Source: Microbispora siamensis
GTDB taxonomy: Bacteria; Actinomycetota; Actinomycetes; Streptosporangiales; Streptosporangiaceae
Length of the DNA stretch: 64,000 nt
Assembly (NCBI RefSeq): GCF_016863095.1
Contig: NZ_BOOF01000002.1
Coordinates: 1-64,000, forward strand
Direction of reading: 5' to 3'
Shown here: positions 13,972-22,034 of the stretch, piece by piece
Layout of the letters: every line of letters begins with the position of its first letter
How positions within the stretch are numbered: the first letter of the stretch is position 1
Program-made: the position numbers and the translations under genes
Notes under the pieces: model-generated
Seen by the model: only the letters and a program-made list of their open reading frames with translations
Databases searched by the model: none
Told to the model about the DNA's origin: nothing

Positions 13972-14525
13972 CGGTCGTCCTCCTTGATGAGCACGACCGC
14001 GTCGCGCCCGTCCGTCTCCTCCAGGAAGACCTTGACCTTCTCGCTCTTGGAGGTCGGCAGGTTCTTGCCGACGTAGTCGGCGCGGATCGGCAGCTCCCGG
14101 TGGCCGCGGTCCACGAGCGTGGCGAGCTGGACGGCCCTGGGCCTGCCCACGTCGTTCAGCGCGTCGAGCGCGGCGCGCACGGTGCGGCCGGAGTAGAGGA
14201 CGTCGTCCACGAGGACGACGGTCCTGCCGTCCACGCCGTCCGGGGGCAGTTCGGTGCGGCCGAGCGGGCGCGCGGGCCGCAGGCGAAGGTCGTCGCGGTA
14301 CATCGTGACGTCGATGGCGCCGACGGGGACCTTGATCCCCTCGAACTGCGCGATGCGCCCGGCGATGCGGTGCGCGAGGGTGGCGCCGCGGGTGGGGATG
14401 CCGAGCAGGACGACGCTCTCCGCGCCTCTGGTGCGTTCGAGGATCTCGTGCGCGATCCGGGTGAGCGCCCGATGGATGTCGGGCCCCTCCAGGACGGCAC
14501 GGGCCTGATTTTGGGCATCAGACAT
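13968..14525 (-). CDS. pyrR: PyrR bifunctional pyr mRNA-binding attenuation protein / uracil phosphoribosyltransferase
   Basis: Uridine-nucleotide-sensing RNA-binding regulator of the pyr operon that often keeps some uracil phosphoribosyltransferase activity. The 185-residue protein has the PRPP-binding motif [21 protein letters not shown], the [14 protein letters not shown] loop and the [12 protein letters not shown] segment typical of PyrR. It is the first gene of the operon and its own leader carries a PyrR-binding hairpin at 14543-14557, so it should repress its own translation and that of the coupled genes when UMP/UTP is high. The ATG has an AAAGGTGG site 10 nt upstream. Confidence 0.96.
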   Translation of the reverse strand: MSDAQNQARAVLEGPDIHRALTRIAHEILERTRGAESVVLLGIPTRGATLAHRIAGRIAQFEGIKVPVGAIDVTMYRDDLRLRPARPLGRTELPPDGVDGRTVVLVDDVLYSGRTVRAALDALNDVGRPRAVQLATLVDRGHRELPIRADYVGKNLPTSKSEKVKVFLEETDGRDAVVLIKEDDR

Positions 14526-14534
14526 GAAAAAGTC

Positions 14535-14557
14535 ACCACCTTTCCCGCCTCACGGGA
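14535..14557 (-). promoter_or_regulatory. PyrR-binding RNA hairpin overlapping the pyrR ribosome-binding region
   Basis: Read on the minus strand, UCCCG-UGAGG-CGGGA (14557 to 14543) forms a 5-bp stem whose loop and closing bases match the conserved CNGNGAGG PyrR-binding core. The AAAGGTGG ribosome-binding site (14536-14543) follows with no gap. There is no downstream terminator before the start codon, which suggests translational repression as described for mycobacterial pyr leaders rather than the Bacillus-type attenuator. Confidence 0.75.
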
Positions 14558-14785
14558 CGGGTCTTAAAAGGGTGTCGGGTCTGCTTAGAGTATCAGGGCC
14601 GTCTGCGAACCCCCCTCCCGCCAGGGGTGATGCCCAGGAGGGACCGTCCGCCCCCGGCGTGACGGAGTCGCGCCGGGCCCGTTCCCGGGGCGGGCGAGGG
14701 GCGTGCCGGGGATCGGAAGCCGCATCGCACCGGGTGTCGGTGATTTCGGTGAGAGCACTGTTTGGCGCTCTTTTTTCCAATCAGC

Positions 14786-14814
14786 TTGACCTTTGGGAGT
14801 GTCGGCTTTACCGT
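14786..14814 (+). promoter_or_regulatory. Candidate bldD promoter
   Basis: TTGACC (14786-14791) is followed after exactly 17 nt by TACCGT (14809-14814), in the locally AT-rich stretch between the divergent pyrR and bldD genes. Transcription would start near 14821, leaving about 150 nt of leader. The rest of the 445-nt gap (14526-14970) shows only the pyrR leader and no gene. Confidence 0.5.
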
Positions 14815-14970
14815 CACTGTCCGTAACCACAACACGCGACCTTCCTGGGTAAAACCCGACGCAGCGGTCACCGAAGGTGCCGGGCACGGCACCAGCCCCG
14901 GTGTTCGGAACGCTTAGGACAAGGACGCACAATCAAGTGAGAAGAGACATAGAAAGCCGGGGGCCACACG

Positions 14971-15465
14971 ATGCCGTCTGACTACGCCAAGTCGCTGGGC
15001 GCGCGCCTGCGCGCCATCCGGACCCAGCAGGGGCTGTCCCTGCACGGTGTGGAAGAGAAGTCCCGTGGGCGGTGGAAGGCCGTCGTCGTGGGCTCCTACG
15101 AGCGGGGCGACCGCGCGGTGACCGTGCAGAAGCTCGCCGAGCTCGCGGATTTCTACGGAGTGCCGGTGTCGGAGCTTCTTCCGGGCGGAGCCGCCCCCAG
15201 CCCTCTTGCGCCCGCTCCCAAGCTGGTCATCGACCTGGAGCGGCTGTCCCAGCTGCCGAAGGACAAGGCCGGCCCGCTTGCCCGTTACGCCGCCACCATC
15301 CAGAGCCAGCGCGGCGACTACAACGGCAAGGTGCTGTCCATCCGGCAGGAGGACCTGCGCTCACTCGCGGTCATCTACGACAAGTCGCCGGTCGAGCTGA
15401 CCGAGGAGTTCATCCACTGGGGCGTGCTCGACGCGGAGGCCCGCCGCGCCGTCGAGTCCTTCTGA
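14971..15465 (+). CDS. bldD: Developmental transcriptional repressor BldD
   Basis: Master repressor of sporulation genes in Streptomyces, dimerised onto DNA by tetrameric c-di-GMP. Residues 1-70 are an HTH_3/Xre-type DNA-binding domain (LGARLRAIRTQQGLSLHGVEE, then VVVGSYERGDRAVTVQKLAELADFYGV). Residues 84-164 are the c-di-GMP-binding domain. The signature RxD-x8-RxxD is intact as Arg114/Asp116 and Arg125/Asp128 (RGD ... RQED); the third position, usually Asp, is Glu127. A Pro/Ala linker joins the two domains. The gene is divergent from the pyr operon, the same neighbourhood as in Streptomyces. Its presence implies a differentiating actinomycete. Confidence 0.95.
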   Translation: MPSDYAKSLGARLRAIRTQQGLSLHGVEEKSRGRWKAVVVGSYERGDRAVTVQKLAELADFYGVPVSELLPGGAAPSPLAPAPKLVIDLERLSQLPKDKAGPLARYAATIQSQRGDYNGKVLSIRQEDLRSLAVIYDKSPVELTEEFIHWGVLDAEARRAVESF

Positions 15466-15478
15466 CCTCCCACCCGGT

Positions 15479-15581
15479 TCGTACGCGGCTCCCCGTGACG
15501 ATGTCCGGCCTCCGGCCCACGTCGTGTCAGACACCCTCTCGTCACGGGCGGCGCCGCCGCAACGGGGAGCCGCCCGTACGA
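15479..15581. repeat. Two-state inverted repeat between bldD and arcA
   Basis: TCGTACG-CGGCTCCCCGT (15479-15496) is complementary to 15562-15581 apart from a 2-nt bulge. CCCGTGACG (15492-15500) is perfectly complementary to CGTCACGGG (15540-15548). The two pairings share bases 15492-15496 and cannot form together. The structure fills most of the 147-nt bldD-arcA gap. It could be a bldD terminator or a switching leader for arcA. Confidence 0.55.
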
Positions 15582-15612
15582 GTGATTCCCGCCACGCGGG
15601 GATAGGCAGGAC

Positions 15613-16857
15613 ATGACGTTTTACGTGGGCTCCGAGGTGGGCAGGCTGCGCCGGGTCCTGGTCGACATACCCGAACTCGCGCTCAAGCGGCTCACCCCGG
15701 GCAACAAGGACGGCCTGCTGTTCGACGACGTGCTCTGGGTGCACCGCGCGCTGGAGGAGCACCGGGAGTGGTGCGAGGTGCTCGCCGGGCGCGGCGTCGA
15801 GGTGCACCACCTCGGCGACCTCCTGCGGGAGGTGATCGAGATCCCCGACGCGCGCAAGCACATCCTCGACGGCAGCGTCGACGAGCACTGGTTCGGCCCG
15901 CTGGCCGCCGACGCGATCCGCAACACGCTCGACGCCCTCGACGCCGACACGCTCGCGCCGCTGCTGACCGGCGGGATCACCAAACGCGAGATCATGGAGC
16001 TGGGCTGCGACCCCGGCTCCATCGCCTTCCACACGCTCGGTCTGGACGACTTCGTCCTCCCGCCGCTGCCCAACCACCTGTTCGCCCGCGACACCTCCTG
16101 CTGGGTGTACGACGGGGTGTCGATCAACCCGATGCGCAAGAAGGCGCGCAGGCGGGAGACCGTCAACTACGAGGCGGTCTACCGGTGGCACCCGCTGTTC
16201 GCCGCGGGGTACGGCAACCCCGACGGCGGCGGGTTCAACGTCTGGTACGAGGGCGTGCGCATGGCCCCGGCCACCATCGAGGGCGGCGACGTCCTGGTGC
16301 TCGGCAACGGCGTCGTGCTCGTCGGGGTGAGCGAACGCACCCAGCCGCAGGCCGTGGAGATGCTGGCGACCAACCTGTTCCGGGCGGGGTCGGCGACCCG
16401 CATCGTGGCGCTCGACCTGCCCAAGACCCGTGCGTTCATGCACCTCGACACCGTGATGACCAACGTCGACGTGGGCGTGTTCACCAAGTACGCCGGGCTC
16501 GGCATGCTCCCGTCGTACACGGTGGAGCCGGGCGACACCGACAAGGAGCTGAAGGTCACCGACCACCCGCCGGAGGACATGCACAAGGCGATCGCGCGGG
16601 CCCTCGGCCTGGACGACATCAAGGTCCTCACGCCGACGCAGGACGTGCACGCGGCCGAGCGCGAGCAGTGGGACGACGGCTGCAACGTGCTGGCACTGGA
16701 ACCCGGCGTGGTCGTGGCCTACGAGCGCAACACCACGACCAACAACCATCTGCGCAGGCACGGAATCGAGGTCATCACGATCCGGGGCAGCGAGCTCGGC
16801 CGCGGACGCGGCGGGCCGCGGTGCATGACCTGCCCGCTGGAGCGCGACCCCGTCTGA
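15613..16857 (+). CDS. arcA: Arginine deiminase
   Basis: Hydrolyses arginine to citrulline and ammonia, first step of the arginine deiminase pathway. The 414-residue protein shows all family blocks: the N-terminal [56 protein letters not shown] and the C-terminal [16 protein letters not shown], with catalytic Cys404. No arcB, arcC or antiporter gene lies nearby, so it probably acts alone in arginine turnover, pH or ammonia balance. It follows bldD after a structured 147-nt gap. The ATG lies 9 nt behind a GGCAGG ribosome-binding site. Confidence 0.94.
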   Translation: MTFYVGSEVGRLRRVLVDIPELALKRLTPGNKDGLLFDDVLWVHRALEEHREWCEVLAGRGVEVHHLGDLLREVIEIPDARKHILDGSVDEHWFGPLAADAIRNTLDALDADTLAPLLTGGITKREIMELGCDPGSIAFHTLGLDDFVLPPLPNHLFARDTSCWVYDGVSINPMRKKARRRETVNYEAVYRWHPLFAAGYGNPDGGGFNVWYEGVRMAPATIEGGDVLVLGNGVVLVGVSERTQPQAVEMLATNLFRAGSATRIVALDLPKTRAFMHLDTVMTNVDVGVFTKYAGLGMLPSYTVEPGDTDKELKVTDHPPEDMHKAIARALGLDDIKVLTPTQDVHAAEREQWDDGCNVLALEPGVVVAYERNTTTNNHLRRHGIEVITIRGSELGRGRGGPRCMTCPLERDPV

Positions 16858-16882
16858 CCACGCGACGGCGTCTGGGCGGAGG

Positions 16883-17320
16883 TCAGCCGGCCATGGGCAG
16901 CGTGGGGCGGCCGGGCAGGCCGAGGATCGACTCGACCTCGCCGACGAACCTGTCCGCCTCCGCTATGATCTCCTCTGCGTCGTTCTGCGTGACGGCCCGG
17001 ACCATTCCGGCCTCGGCCGCCGCGCGCTTGGTCGCGGTCACCGCGAAGTAGGCCGCCCAGTCCGCGAGCTTGGGCTCGGCCTCCGGCAGCAGCTCCCAGG
17101 CGCTGCGCAGCCGCCGCCTGCGGCCGTCCATCGGCCGTGGACGGGCCGCGAGGATTCCGGCGGCCGCGCGGAGGGCCGCCAGATGGGCCGACACGTAGCG
17201 GTCCGCGGGGGTGGGCCCGACGGTGGCGTCGGCGAGGCATGCCCTGGCGTCCGCGAGGTGTGCCAGAACCGCCTGCGAGAGCCGGGGCCCGCTCTTCTGA
17301 TCGTCGTTCTGCTCAGTCAT
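16883..17320 (-). CDS. SAV_6107-type HEPN domain protein
   Basis: HEPN proteins are small all-alpha domains, many acting as RNases or partners of nucleotidyltransferases in stress and defence systems. This 145-residue protein is predicted all-helical: LSQAVLAHLADARACLADA, then a helix starting DRYVSAHLAALRAAAGILAA, then RRLRSAWELLPEAEPKLADWAAYFAVTATKRAAAEAG and a C-terminal helix EEIIAEADRFVGEVESILG. This is the arrangement of the actinobacterial SAV_6107-like HEPN family. The ATG at 17320 has AAGGAGG 6 nt upstream; a longer frame to 17392 is unlikely. A promoter overlapped by a LexA-type box lies about 270 nt upstream on the same strand, suggesting DNA-damage control. Family assigned from memory of its pattern. 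Confidence 0.7.
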   Translation of the reverse strand: MTEQNDDQKSGPRLSQAVLAHLADARACLADATVGPTPADRYVSAHLAALRAAAGILAARPRPMDGRRRRLRSAWELLPEAEPKLADWAAYFAVTATKRAAAEAGMVRAVTQNDAEEIIAEADRFVGEVESILGLPGRPTLPMAG

Positions 17321-17588
17321 GCCCGCCTCCTTGAGTCGTGGCACTCCGGCGAAGGTCGCCGGTGACCTCACAGTCGCAGATCGCACCGACAATTTCGCCG
17401 GCCGGGAGATCCCGTGAACCGCTCGAGATCGCCCGACGCTTTCTCAGGCTCCCGTGGGCGGCCGGACGAGGAGCTTCCCCTCTCCCCGTCCGGCCCACGC
17501 CGCGGGCCGTGCCGCATCCGTCTCCGCCGACGACGAAGGCACGAATCCAACGGGGTGGGCGCGAGCCGCGAGTCCCACGCCCACTCCA

Positions 17589-17643
17589 TCGAACATAGAT
17601 TCGATCATGTCCTCTGTCAAGACTGTCAACGAATACGTGTTCG
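17589..17643 (-). promoter_or_regulatory. SOS-type (LexA-box) promoter
   Basis: On the minus strand TTGACA (17615-17620) and TATGTT (17592-17597) are separated by exactly 17 nt. The -10 element is covered by TCGAACATAGATTCGA (17589-17604, plus-strand reading), one base from the CGAAC-N4-GTTCG LexA consensus. A second one-mismatch box, CGAATACGTGTTCG, lies at 17630-17643 just upstream of the -35. The only gene downstream in this direction is the HEPN gene at 17320. The intervening 270 nt have no convincing gene. Confidence 0.6.
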
Positions 17644-17676
17644 AGGACCGCGTTCGAAACACGGGCACGAGACGAC

Positions 17677-17714
17677 GGAGGGGCCCCGCGCGACACCTCG
17701 CGCGGGGCCCCTCC
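17677..17714 (-). terminator. Strong terminator hairpin after the L,D-transpeptidase gene
   Basis: A perfect 16-bp G/C stem (17677-17692 with 17699-17714) closes a 6-nt loop, 13 nt beyond the stop codon of the L,D-transpeptidase gene. It also insulates the SOS-type promoter from upstream transcription. There is no T-run. Confidence 0.75.
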
Positions 17715-17726
17715 GGGGGGACGGGA

Positions 17727-18596
17727 TCAGCGCCTGAAGGCGCCCCTGACGTGCACGGGGACGCCCTTGCCGAGCATGCCGGGCAGGATCTCGGCCACGT
17801 TCATCGGCAGCCGCACGCAGCCGTGCGACGCCGGGTAGAGCGGCACCGACAGCGCGCCGTGGAGCGCGATGCCGCCGTTGAAGAAGATCGGGTTGTAGAG
17901 CTGCCCGAGGTAGGACCGGTGCCAGCCCTTGACCCGCCAGGTGGTCGCGTAGTCGCCGGTCGGCGTGCGGGCGCTGCCGGAGAAGCGCTGCCGCTTGCCG
18001 TTCCAGGTGGCGTACTCGGTGTAGGGGATGCCGCTGCCGCTGGAGATGTGGCTGATCAGCACCGGCGCGCCGCCCCGGTACAGAACCATCACCTGCTTGG
18101 TCAGGTTCACCTCGACGCGGGTCGCCTTGCCCCTGGGCACCAGGACCTGGGGCGCCCGGGGGTTCTCCAGCGCCTTCCAGGTGCGGGCGGCGACCGTGCT
18201 GGTCGGCTTGATCCCCTGCACCTTCTGGAACGCCCAGACCGCCATCATGGTGGTGCCGCCGTACCGGCCGTCGACGCTGCCGGGCACATACCCGAGCTCC
18301 TTGAGCCTGGCCTGCAACGCCTTCACGGCGGAGCCCTTGGCGCCGAGCTTGAGCGTCTTGCCCGGGGCGGCGAACTGCGGATAACCGGTGGCGCGGGCGG
18401 GGACGGCGCCTCGTGCCGGGAGCGCGGGAAGCGCCGAGGACACCGAGAACGCCGGGAGCACGGTCCCCGTGGTCACCACCCCCGCCGGGGCGGCGGTGCG
18501 CGCCTGCGCCGTGCCGGCGACGCCGGTCGCCGCGAAGCCCGTCGCGAACGTCACGGCCCCCACCGCGAGGAGCAGTCGCCGTCGACTCCTCATCAT
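17727..18596 (-). CDS. Secreted L,D-transpeptidase with peptidoglycan-binding domain
   Basis: Makes 3-3 cross-links in peptidoglycan or anchors proteins to it, outside the membrane. The 289-residue protein has a Sec signal (MMRSRRRLLLAVGAVTFATGFAATGVAGTAQA), an Ala/Pro linker, a PG_binding_1 domain (KLGAKGSAVKALQARLKELGYVPGSVDGRYGGTTMMAVWAFQKVQG) and a YkuD catalytic domain with ALHGALSVPLYPASHGCVRL, containing the catalytic His and Cys. I chose the ATG at 18596 because GAGGGGG lies 6 nt upstream; the ATG at 18611 has no site. It is monocistronic, ending in a strong hairpin. Confidence 0.92.
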   Translation of the reverse strand: MMRSRRRLLLAVGAVTFATGFAATGVAGTAQARTAAPAGVVTTGTVLPAFSVSSALPALPARGAVPARATGYPQFAAPGKTLKLGAKGSAVKALQARLKELGYVPGSVDGRYGGTTMMAVWAFQKVQGIKPTSTVAARTWKALENPRAPQVLVPRGKATRVEVNLTKQVMVLYRGGAPVLISHISSGSGIPYTEYATWNGKRQRFSGSARTPTGDYATTWRVKGWHRSYLGQLYNPIFFNGGIALHGALSVPLYPASHGCVRLPMNVAEILPGMLGKGVPVHVRGAFRR

Positions 18597-18722
18597 GACC
18601 AACCCCCTCATAAGCCCGTTACTCGATCAAAGGACTCACTTTACGGTCCGATTGTGCGCCGCGTGATCGTAAGTGGCCATAATCGGCCGCGTATGTCCTG
18701 GCAATCCGTTTAGAGTGACCAG

Positions 18723-19199
18723 GTGGCAGAAAAGTTGCATCCCAACGTCGTCCGGGTCCAGGAGGCCCTGCGAGCCCACGCGGTGGCGGGCGAGGTCGTC
18801 GTGCTGGGCGAGGCCGCCCCGACGGCCGCCACGGCGGCGGCCCAGCTGGGCTGCGAGGTCGGCGCGATCGCCAACAGCCTGATCTTCGACGCGGACGGCG
18901 CGCCGCTGCTGGTGCTGACCAGCGGCGCCCACCGCGTGAACACCGAGCTGGTCGCGCGGCTCGTGGGCGCGGCGAAGGTGCGGCGGGCCACACCGGAGTT
19001 CGTCCGCGAGCACACCGGGCAGCCCATCGGCGGCGTCGCCCCGGTCGGGCACCCCGCGCCCGTACGCACGCTGGTGGACAGCTGGCTGAGCAAGCACGAG
19101 GTCGTGTGGGCGGCCGCGGGGCATCCCCACACCGTCTTCCCCACGTCCTACGACGAGCTGCTGCGCATCACCGGGGGCACGGCCGCCGAGGTGGAGTGA
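18723..19199 (+). CDS. YbaK/EbsC-type aminoacyl-tRNA deacylase
   Basis: Members of this family hydrolyse misacylated tRNAs such as Cys-tRNA(Pro) in trans. The 158-residue protein shows the YbaK fold pattern: AAQLGCEVGAIANSLIFDADGAPLLVLTSGAHRVN, a conserved Lys region (AAKVRRATPEFVREHTGQPIGGVAPVGHP) and a C-terminal VWAAAGHPHTVFPTSYDELLRITGG. The substrate-binding GxxPxG motif (GGVAPVG) is intact. The GTG start lies 6 nt behind TAGAGT with no ribosome-binding site, suggesting a leaderless mRNA. The exact substrate tRNA cannot be read from the sequence. Confidence 0.88.
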   Translation: MAEKLHPNVVRVQEALRAHAVAGEVVVLGEAAPTAATAAAQLGCEVGAIANSLIFDADGAPLLVLTSGAHRVNTELVARLVGAAKVRRATPEFVREHTGQPIGGVAPVGHPAPVRTLVDSWLSKHEVVWAAAGHPHTVFPTSYDELLRITGGTAAEVE

Positions 19200-19243
19200 C
19201 GCCTGCCGGACCGGCCGGGCGCCGTTTTGCTAGTGTGCGACGC

Positions 19244-19813
19244 GTGATCCGACTGCGACGGGTGGGCCCCGACCAATTCAGGGCGGTGCTGGACACGGTG
19301 CTGGAGATCTACACGGTCGCCATGCGCCCGCCGTCGGACCAGCTCGCGGGCCGCATGGCGATCATGCGTAACCACGCCACCTATCCCGACTTCGACTGCG
19401 TGCTCGCGGAGGACACGCAGGCCTCCGGGATCGCCGGATTCGCGTACGGCTTCCACGGCGGCCAGGGGCAGTGGTGGCACGACGTCGTACGCGGGGCGCT
19501 GCAGGACCGGGCCGGGCCGGTGGTGGCGGAGGACTGGTTCGGCGACGCCCTGGAGATCGCCGAGGTCCACGTGCGCCCCGAGTATCAGGGCCAGGGCATC
19601 GGCCGGCGGATGATCCACACGCTGTGCGAGGGCCGCCCTGAGCGTACGGCCGTGCTGTCGACGCACGACGCCCCCACGGTGGCCCGGCATCTCTACCGGG
19701 ACGTCGGGTTCGCCGACCTGATGACCCGGTTCGTCTTCCCCGGCGGCTACGAGGAGTACGTCATCGCGGGGGTACGGCTGCCGCTGTCCGAGCGCGCGGC
19801 ACGCGAGGGCTGA
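19244..19813 (+). CDS. GNAT family N-acetyltransferase
   Basis: Transfers an acetyl group from acetyl-CoA to an unknown amine. The 189-residue protein carries motif A of the family, IAEVHVRPEYQGQGIGRRMIHTLCEG, followed by the beta5-alpha4 unit TAVLSTHDAPTVARHLYRDVGFADL. The substrate-binding N-terminal part is not diagnostic. The GTG at 19244 was chosen because TAGTGT lies 7 nt upstream with no ribosome-binding site, and the family begins close to IRLRRVGPDQF. It starts 44 nt after the YbaK gene and converges on metF. Confidence 0.85.
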   Translation: MIRLRRVGPDQFRAVLDTVLEIYTVAMRPPSDQLAGRMAIMRNHATYPDFDCVLAEDTQASGIAGFAYGFHGGQGQWWHDVVRGALQDRAGPVVAEDWFGDALEIAEVHVRPEYQGQGIGRRMIHTLCEGRPERTAVLSTHDAPTVARHLYRDVGFADLMTRFVFPGGYEEYVIAGVRLPLSERAAREG

Positions 19814-19827
19814 CGGGACCGGCCGGC

Positions 19828-20757
19828 TCAGCCGGCGACGGCGGCGGGCACGCTGTGCAGCGCCTGGAACACCTCGCGGGTCGCGCTCGACCGGTTGAAG
19901 GTGATGAAGTGGATGCCGGGCGCGCCCTCGTCGAGAAGCTTCTGGCACAGCTCGACGGCGTGCTCGATGCCGAGGCGGCGGACCGCGGCCGGGTCGTCGG
20001 CGACGGCCTCGAACCGCTCGGCCACCTCCGGCGGGAACGGCGCGCCGGACAGCTGCTCCGACCGGGCGATCGTGCTCATCTGCGTGACGGGCATGATGCC
20101 GGGGATGATCGGGGTGTCGCACCCGTGGGCCGCCACGCGGTCGCGCAGCCGCAGGTAGTCCTCCGCCCTGAAGAACATCTGCGTGATCGCGTAGTCCGCG
20201 CCGGCCCGGCACTTCTGCACGAAATACCTGGTGTCCGACTCGATGGTCGCCGACCTGGGGTGCTTGTACGGGAAGGCCGCCACCCCCACGCAGAAGTCGC
20301 CCGCCTGGCGGATCAGCCGCACCAGCTCCTCGGCGTACAGGACGCCCTCCGGATGCTTGACCCACTCGTCCAGGGGGTTGCCGCCGCGCGGGTCGCCGCG
20401 TACGGCGAGGATGTTGCGCACGCCCGCGTCGGCGAACCTGCCGACGAGATGGCGCAGCTCGCGGATCGAGTGGTCGACCGCGGTGAAGTGGGCGACGGGG
20501 GTCAGCGTCGTCTCGTGCGCCAGCCGCTCGACGATGTCCACCGTGCGATCCCGGGTCGAGCCGCCGGCGCCGTAGGTCACGGAGACGAACGTCGGCCGCA
20601 GCGCCTCCAGCTCACGGATCGCCCGCCACAGCTGGCGCTCCCCCTCGTCCGTCTTCGGAGGCATGAACTCGAACGAGAACGAGCGCTCGCCCGCCGCCAG
20701 CAGTTCGCGGACCGTCGGGACGCGATCAGGAAGCCGCGAGGGCAGACCGAGAGCCAT
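19828..20757 (-). CDS. metF: 5,10-methylenetetrahydrofolate reductase
   Basis: Reduces methylene-THF to methyl-THF for methionine synthesis, with FAD. The 309-residue TIM barrel has [18 protein letters not shown] (catalytic Glu), [18 protein letters not shown], the FAD-binding [19 protein letters not shown] and the C-terminal [11 protein letters not shown]. The ATG lies 7 nt behind TACCCT on its strand with no ribosome-binding site (leaderless type). It is divergent from the prenyl synthase gene. The adjacency metF / polyprenyl synthase / Rv2175c homologue also occurs in Mycobacterium tuberculosis (Rv2172c-Rv2175c). Confidence 0.95.
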   Translation of the reverse strand: MALGLPSRLPDRVPTVRELLAAGERSFSFEFMPPKTDEGERQLWRAIRELEALRPTFVSVTYGAGGSTRDRTVDIVERLAHETTLTPVAHFTAVDHSIRELRHLVGRFADAGVRNILAVRGDPRGGNPLDEWVKHPEGVLYAEELVRLIRQAGDFCVGVAAFPYKHPRSATIESDTRYFVQKCRAGADYAITQMFFRAEDYLRLRDRVAAHGCDTPIIPGIMPVTQMSTIARSEQLSGAPFPPEVAERFEAVADDPAAVRRLGIEHAVELCQKLLDEGAPGIHFITFNRSSATREVFQALHSVPAAVAG

Positions 20758-20897
20758 ACCGGCAAGGGTACAGCGAGGACGGTTTTCGCGGCCCCCGCGG
20801 TCTTGCTATGTGGACGTTTTCCCTAACAGAGTGAGTTAACCCACTTGAAGGGGATCTGATGCTGGGTGTCCGGATCAACCCCGGTTAGTCTCAGAGC

Positions 20898-21965
20898 ATG
20901 ACCGCTTCCGCCGCCTCGCTCGATTCCATCCGTACGGAGGTGGACCGCGCACTCCGGGAGTTCCTCGACCGGCAGCGACCACACTTCGGTGACCCTCATC
21001 TGGCCGCCCTGCTGTCCGCCGCGGAGGACTTCCTGGCGGGCGGCAAACGGCTGCGTCCCGCCTTCTGCCACTGGGGATGGCGCGCCGCCGGGGGAGGCGA
21101 CGACCCGGGACTGCACACCGCCGCCGCCTCGCTGGAACTCCTTCAGGCCAGCGCGCTCATCCACGACGACGTCATGGACGCGAGCGACGTGCGCAGGGGC
21201 ATGCCGTCGGCGCACCGCCGGTTCGAGCGGATGCACACCGAGGCGGGCTGGCACGGCTCCGCCCGGCAGTTCGGCGAGGGCTCGGCCGTGCTGCTGGGGA
21301 ACCTGCTGCTGGTGTGGTCCGGGGAGATGTGGCGCACCAGCGGCCTGGCGCCCGAGGCGATGGCCGCCGCCCAGCCGTTGCACGATTACATGCTCACCGA
21401 GCTGATGTGCGGGCAGTACCTCGACCTGCTCGAACAGGCGCAGGGCGAGAGCACGTTCGACAGCGCCCTGCGGGTGGCGCTGTACAAGAGCGGCAAGTAC
21501 TCCGTCGAACAGCCGCTCCGGCTCGGGCTCGTCCTCGCCGCCCGGGCCCGGCACGCCTGGATCGACCGGCTCTGCGTGCAGTACGGCCAGCAGGTGGGCA
21601 TCGCCTTCCAGCTCCGCGACGACATCCTCGGCGTCTTCGGCGACCCGGCGGAGACCGGCAAGCCCGCCGGGGACGACCTTCGCGAGGGCAAGCGGACCGT
21701 CCTGATCGCGCGCGCGCTCGCCTCGGCCACCCCCGCCCAGACGGAGGTCGTACGAGCCCTGCTCGGCGACCCCGGGCTGGACGCCGAGGGGGTCGGGCGG
21801 CTGCGTACGGTGATCGAGGAGACCGGCGCGCTGGCCGCGTGCGAAGGCATGATCAAGCGCTACCTCGACGACGCGCTGCACGCCCTCGAGCAGGCGCCGA
21901 TCGAGGAGGAGGCCCGTAAGGCGCTGGCCGCCCTGGCCGTCGCCGCCACGTCCCGCCGCACCTGA
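20898..21965 (+). CDS. Trans-isoprenyl diphosphate synthase (geranylgeranyl diphosphate synthase-like)
   Basis: Elongates allylic diphosphates with isopentenyl diphosphate. The 355-residue all-alpha protein has GGKRLRPAFC, the first Asp-rich motif LIHDDVMDASDVRRG, the chain-length region just upstream (ASLELLQASA), GKYSVEQPLRLG and the second Asp-rich motif QLRDDILGVFGD. Small residues four to five positions before DDVMD fit a C20-type product, though product length is inferred. The ATG lies 6 nt behind TAGTCT with no ribosome-binding site (leaderless type). It corresponds by position to the mycobacterial idsA2 region. Confidence 0.9.
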   Translation: MTASAASLDSIRTEVDRALREFLDRQRPHFGDPHLAALLSAAEDFLAGGKRLRPAFCHWGWRAAGGGDDPGLHTAAASLELLQASALIHDDVMDASDVRRGMPSAHRRFERMHTEAGWHGSARQFGEGSAVLLGNLLLVWSGEMWRTSGLAPEAMAAAQPLHDYMLTELMCGQYLDLLEQAQGESTFDSALRVALYKSGKYSVEQPLRLGLVLAARARHAWIDRLCVQYGQQVGIAFQLRDDILGVFGDPAETGKPAGDDLREGKRTVLIARALASATPAQTEVVRALLGDPGLDAEGVGRLRTVIEETGALAACEGMIKRYLDDALHALEQAPIEEEARKALAALAVAATSRRT

Positions 21966-21997
21966 CGAGACCACGCGGCCCGGACCGCCGCCCGCCA

Positions 21998-22020
21998 CCG
22001 GGCCGGCGGGACGGGCCCGG
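21998..22020. terminator. Hairpin between convergent prenyl synthase and thiE genes
   Basis: CCGGGCC (21998-22004) pairs with GGCCCGG (22014-22020) around a 9-nt loop, in the 69-nt gap where two genes converge. It could serve both strands. No T-run is present. Confidence 0.45.
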
Positions 22021-22034
22021 AGGAGGCGTTCCGG

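Noticed and set aside
14526-14970. Small minus-strand frames between pyrR and bldD
   Set aside because: They overlap the pyr leader and bldD promoter, have poor codon bias and no ribosome-binding sites.
15361-16761. A long minus-strand open frame opposite arginine deiminase
   Set aside because: It covers arcA, which has every catalytic motif; the antisense translation has no recognisable domain.
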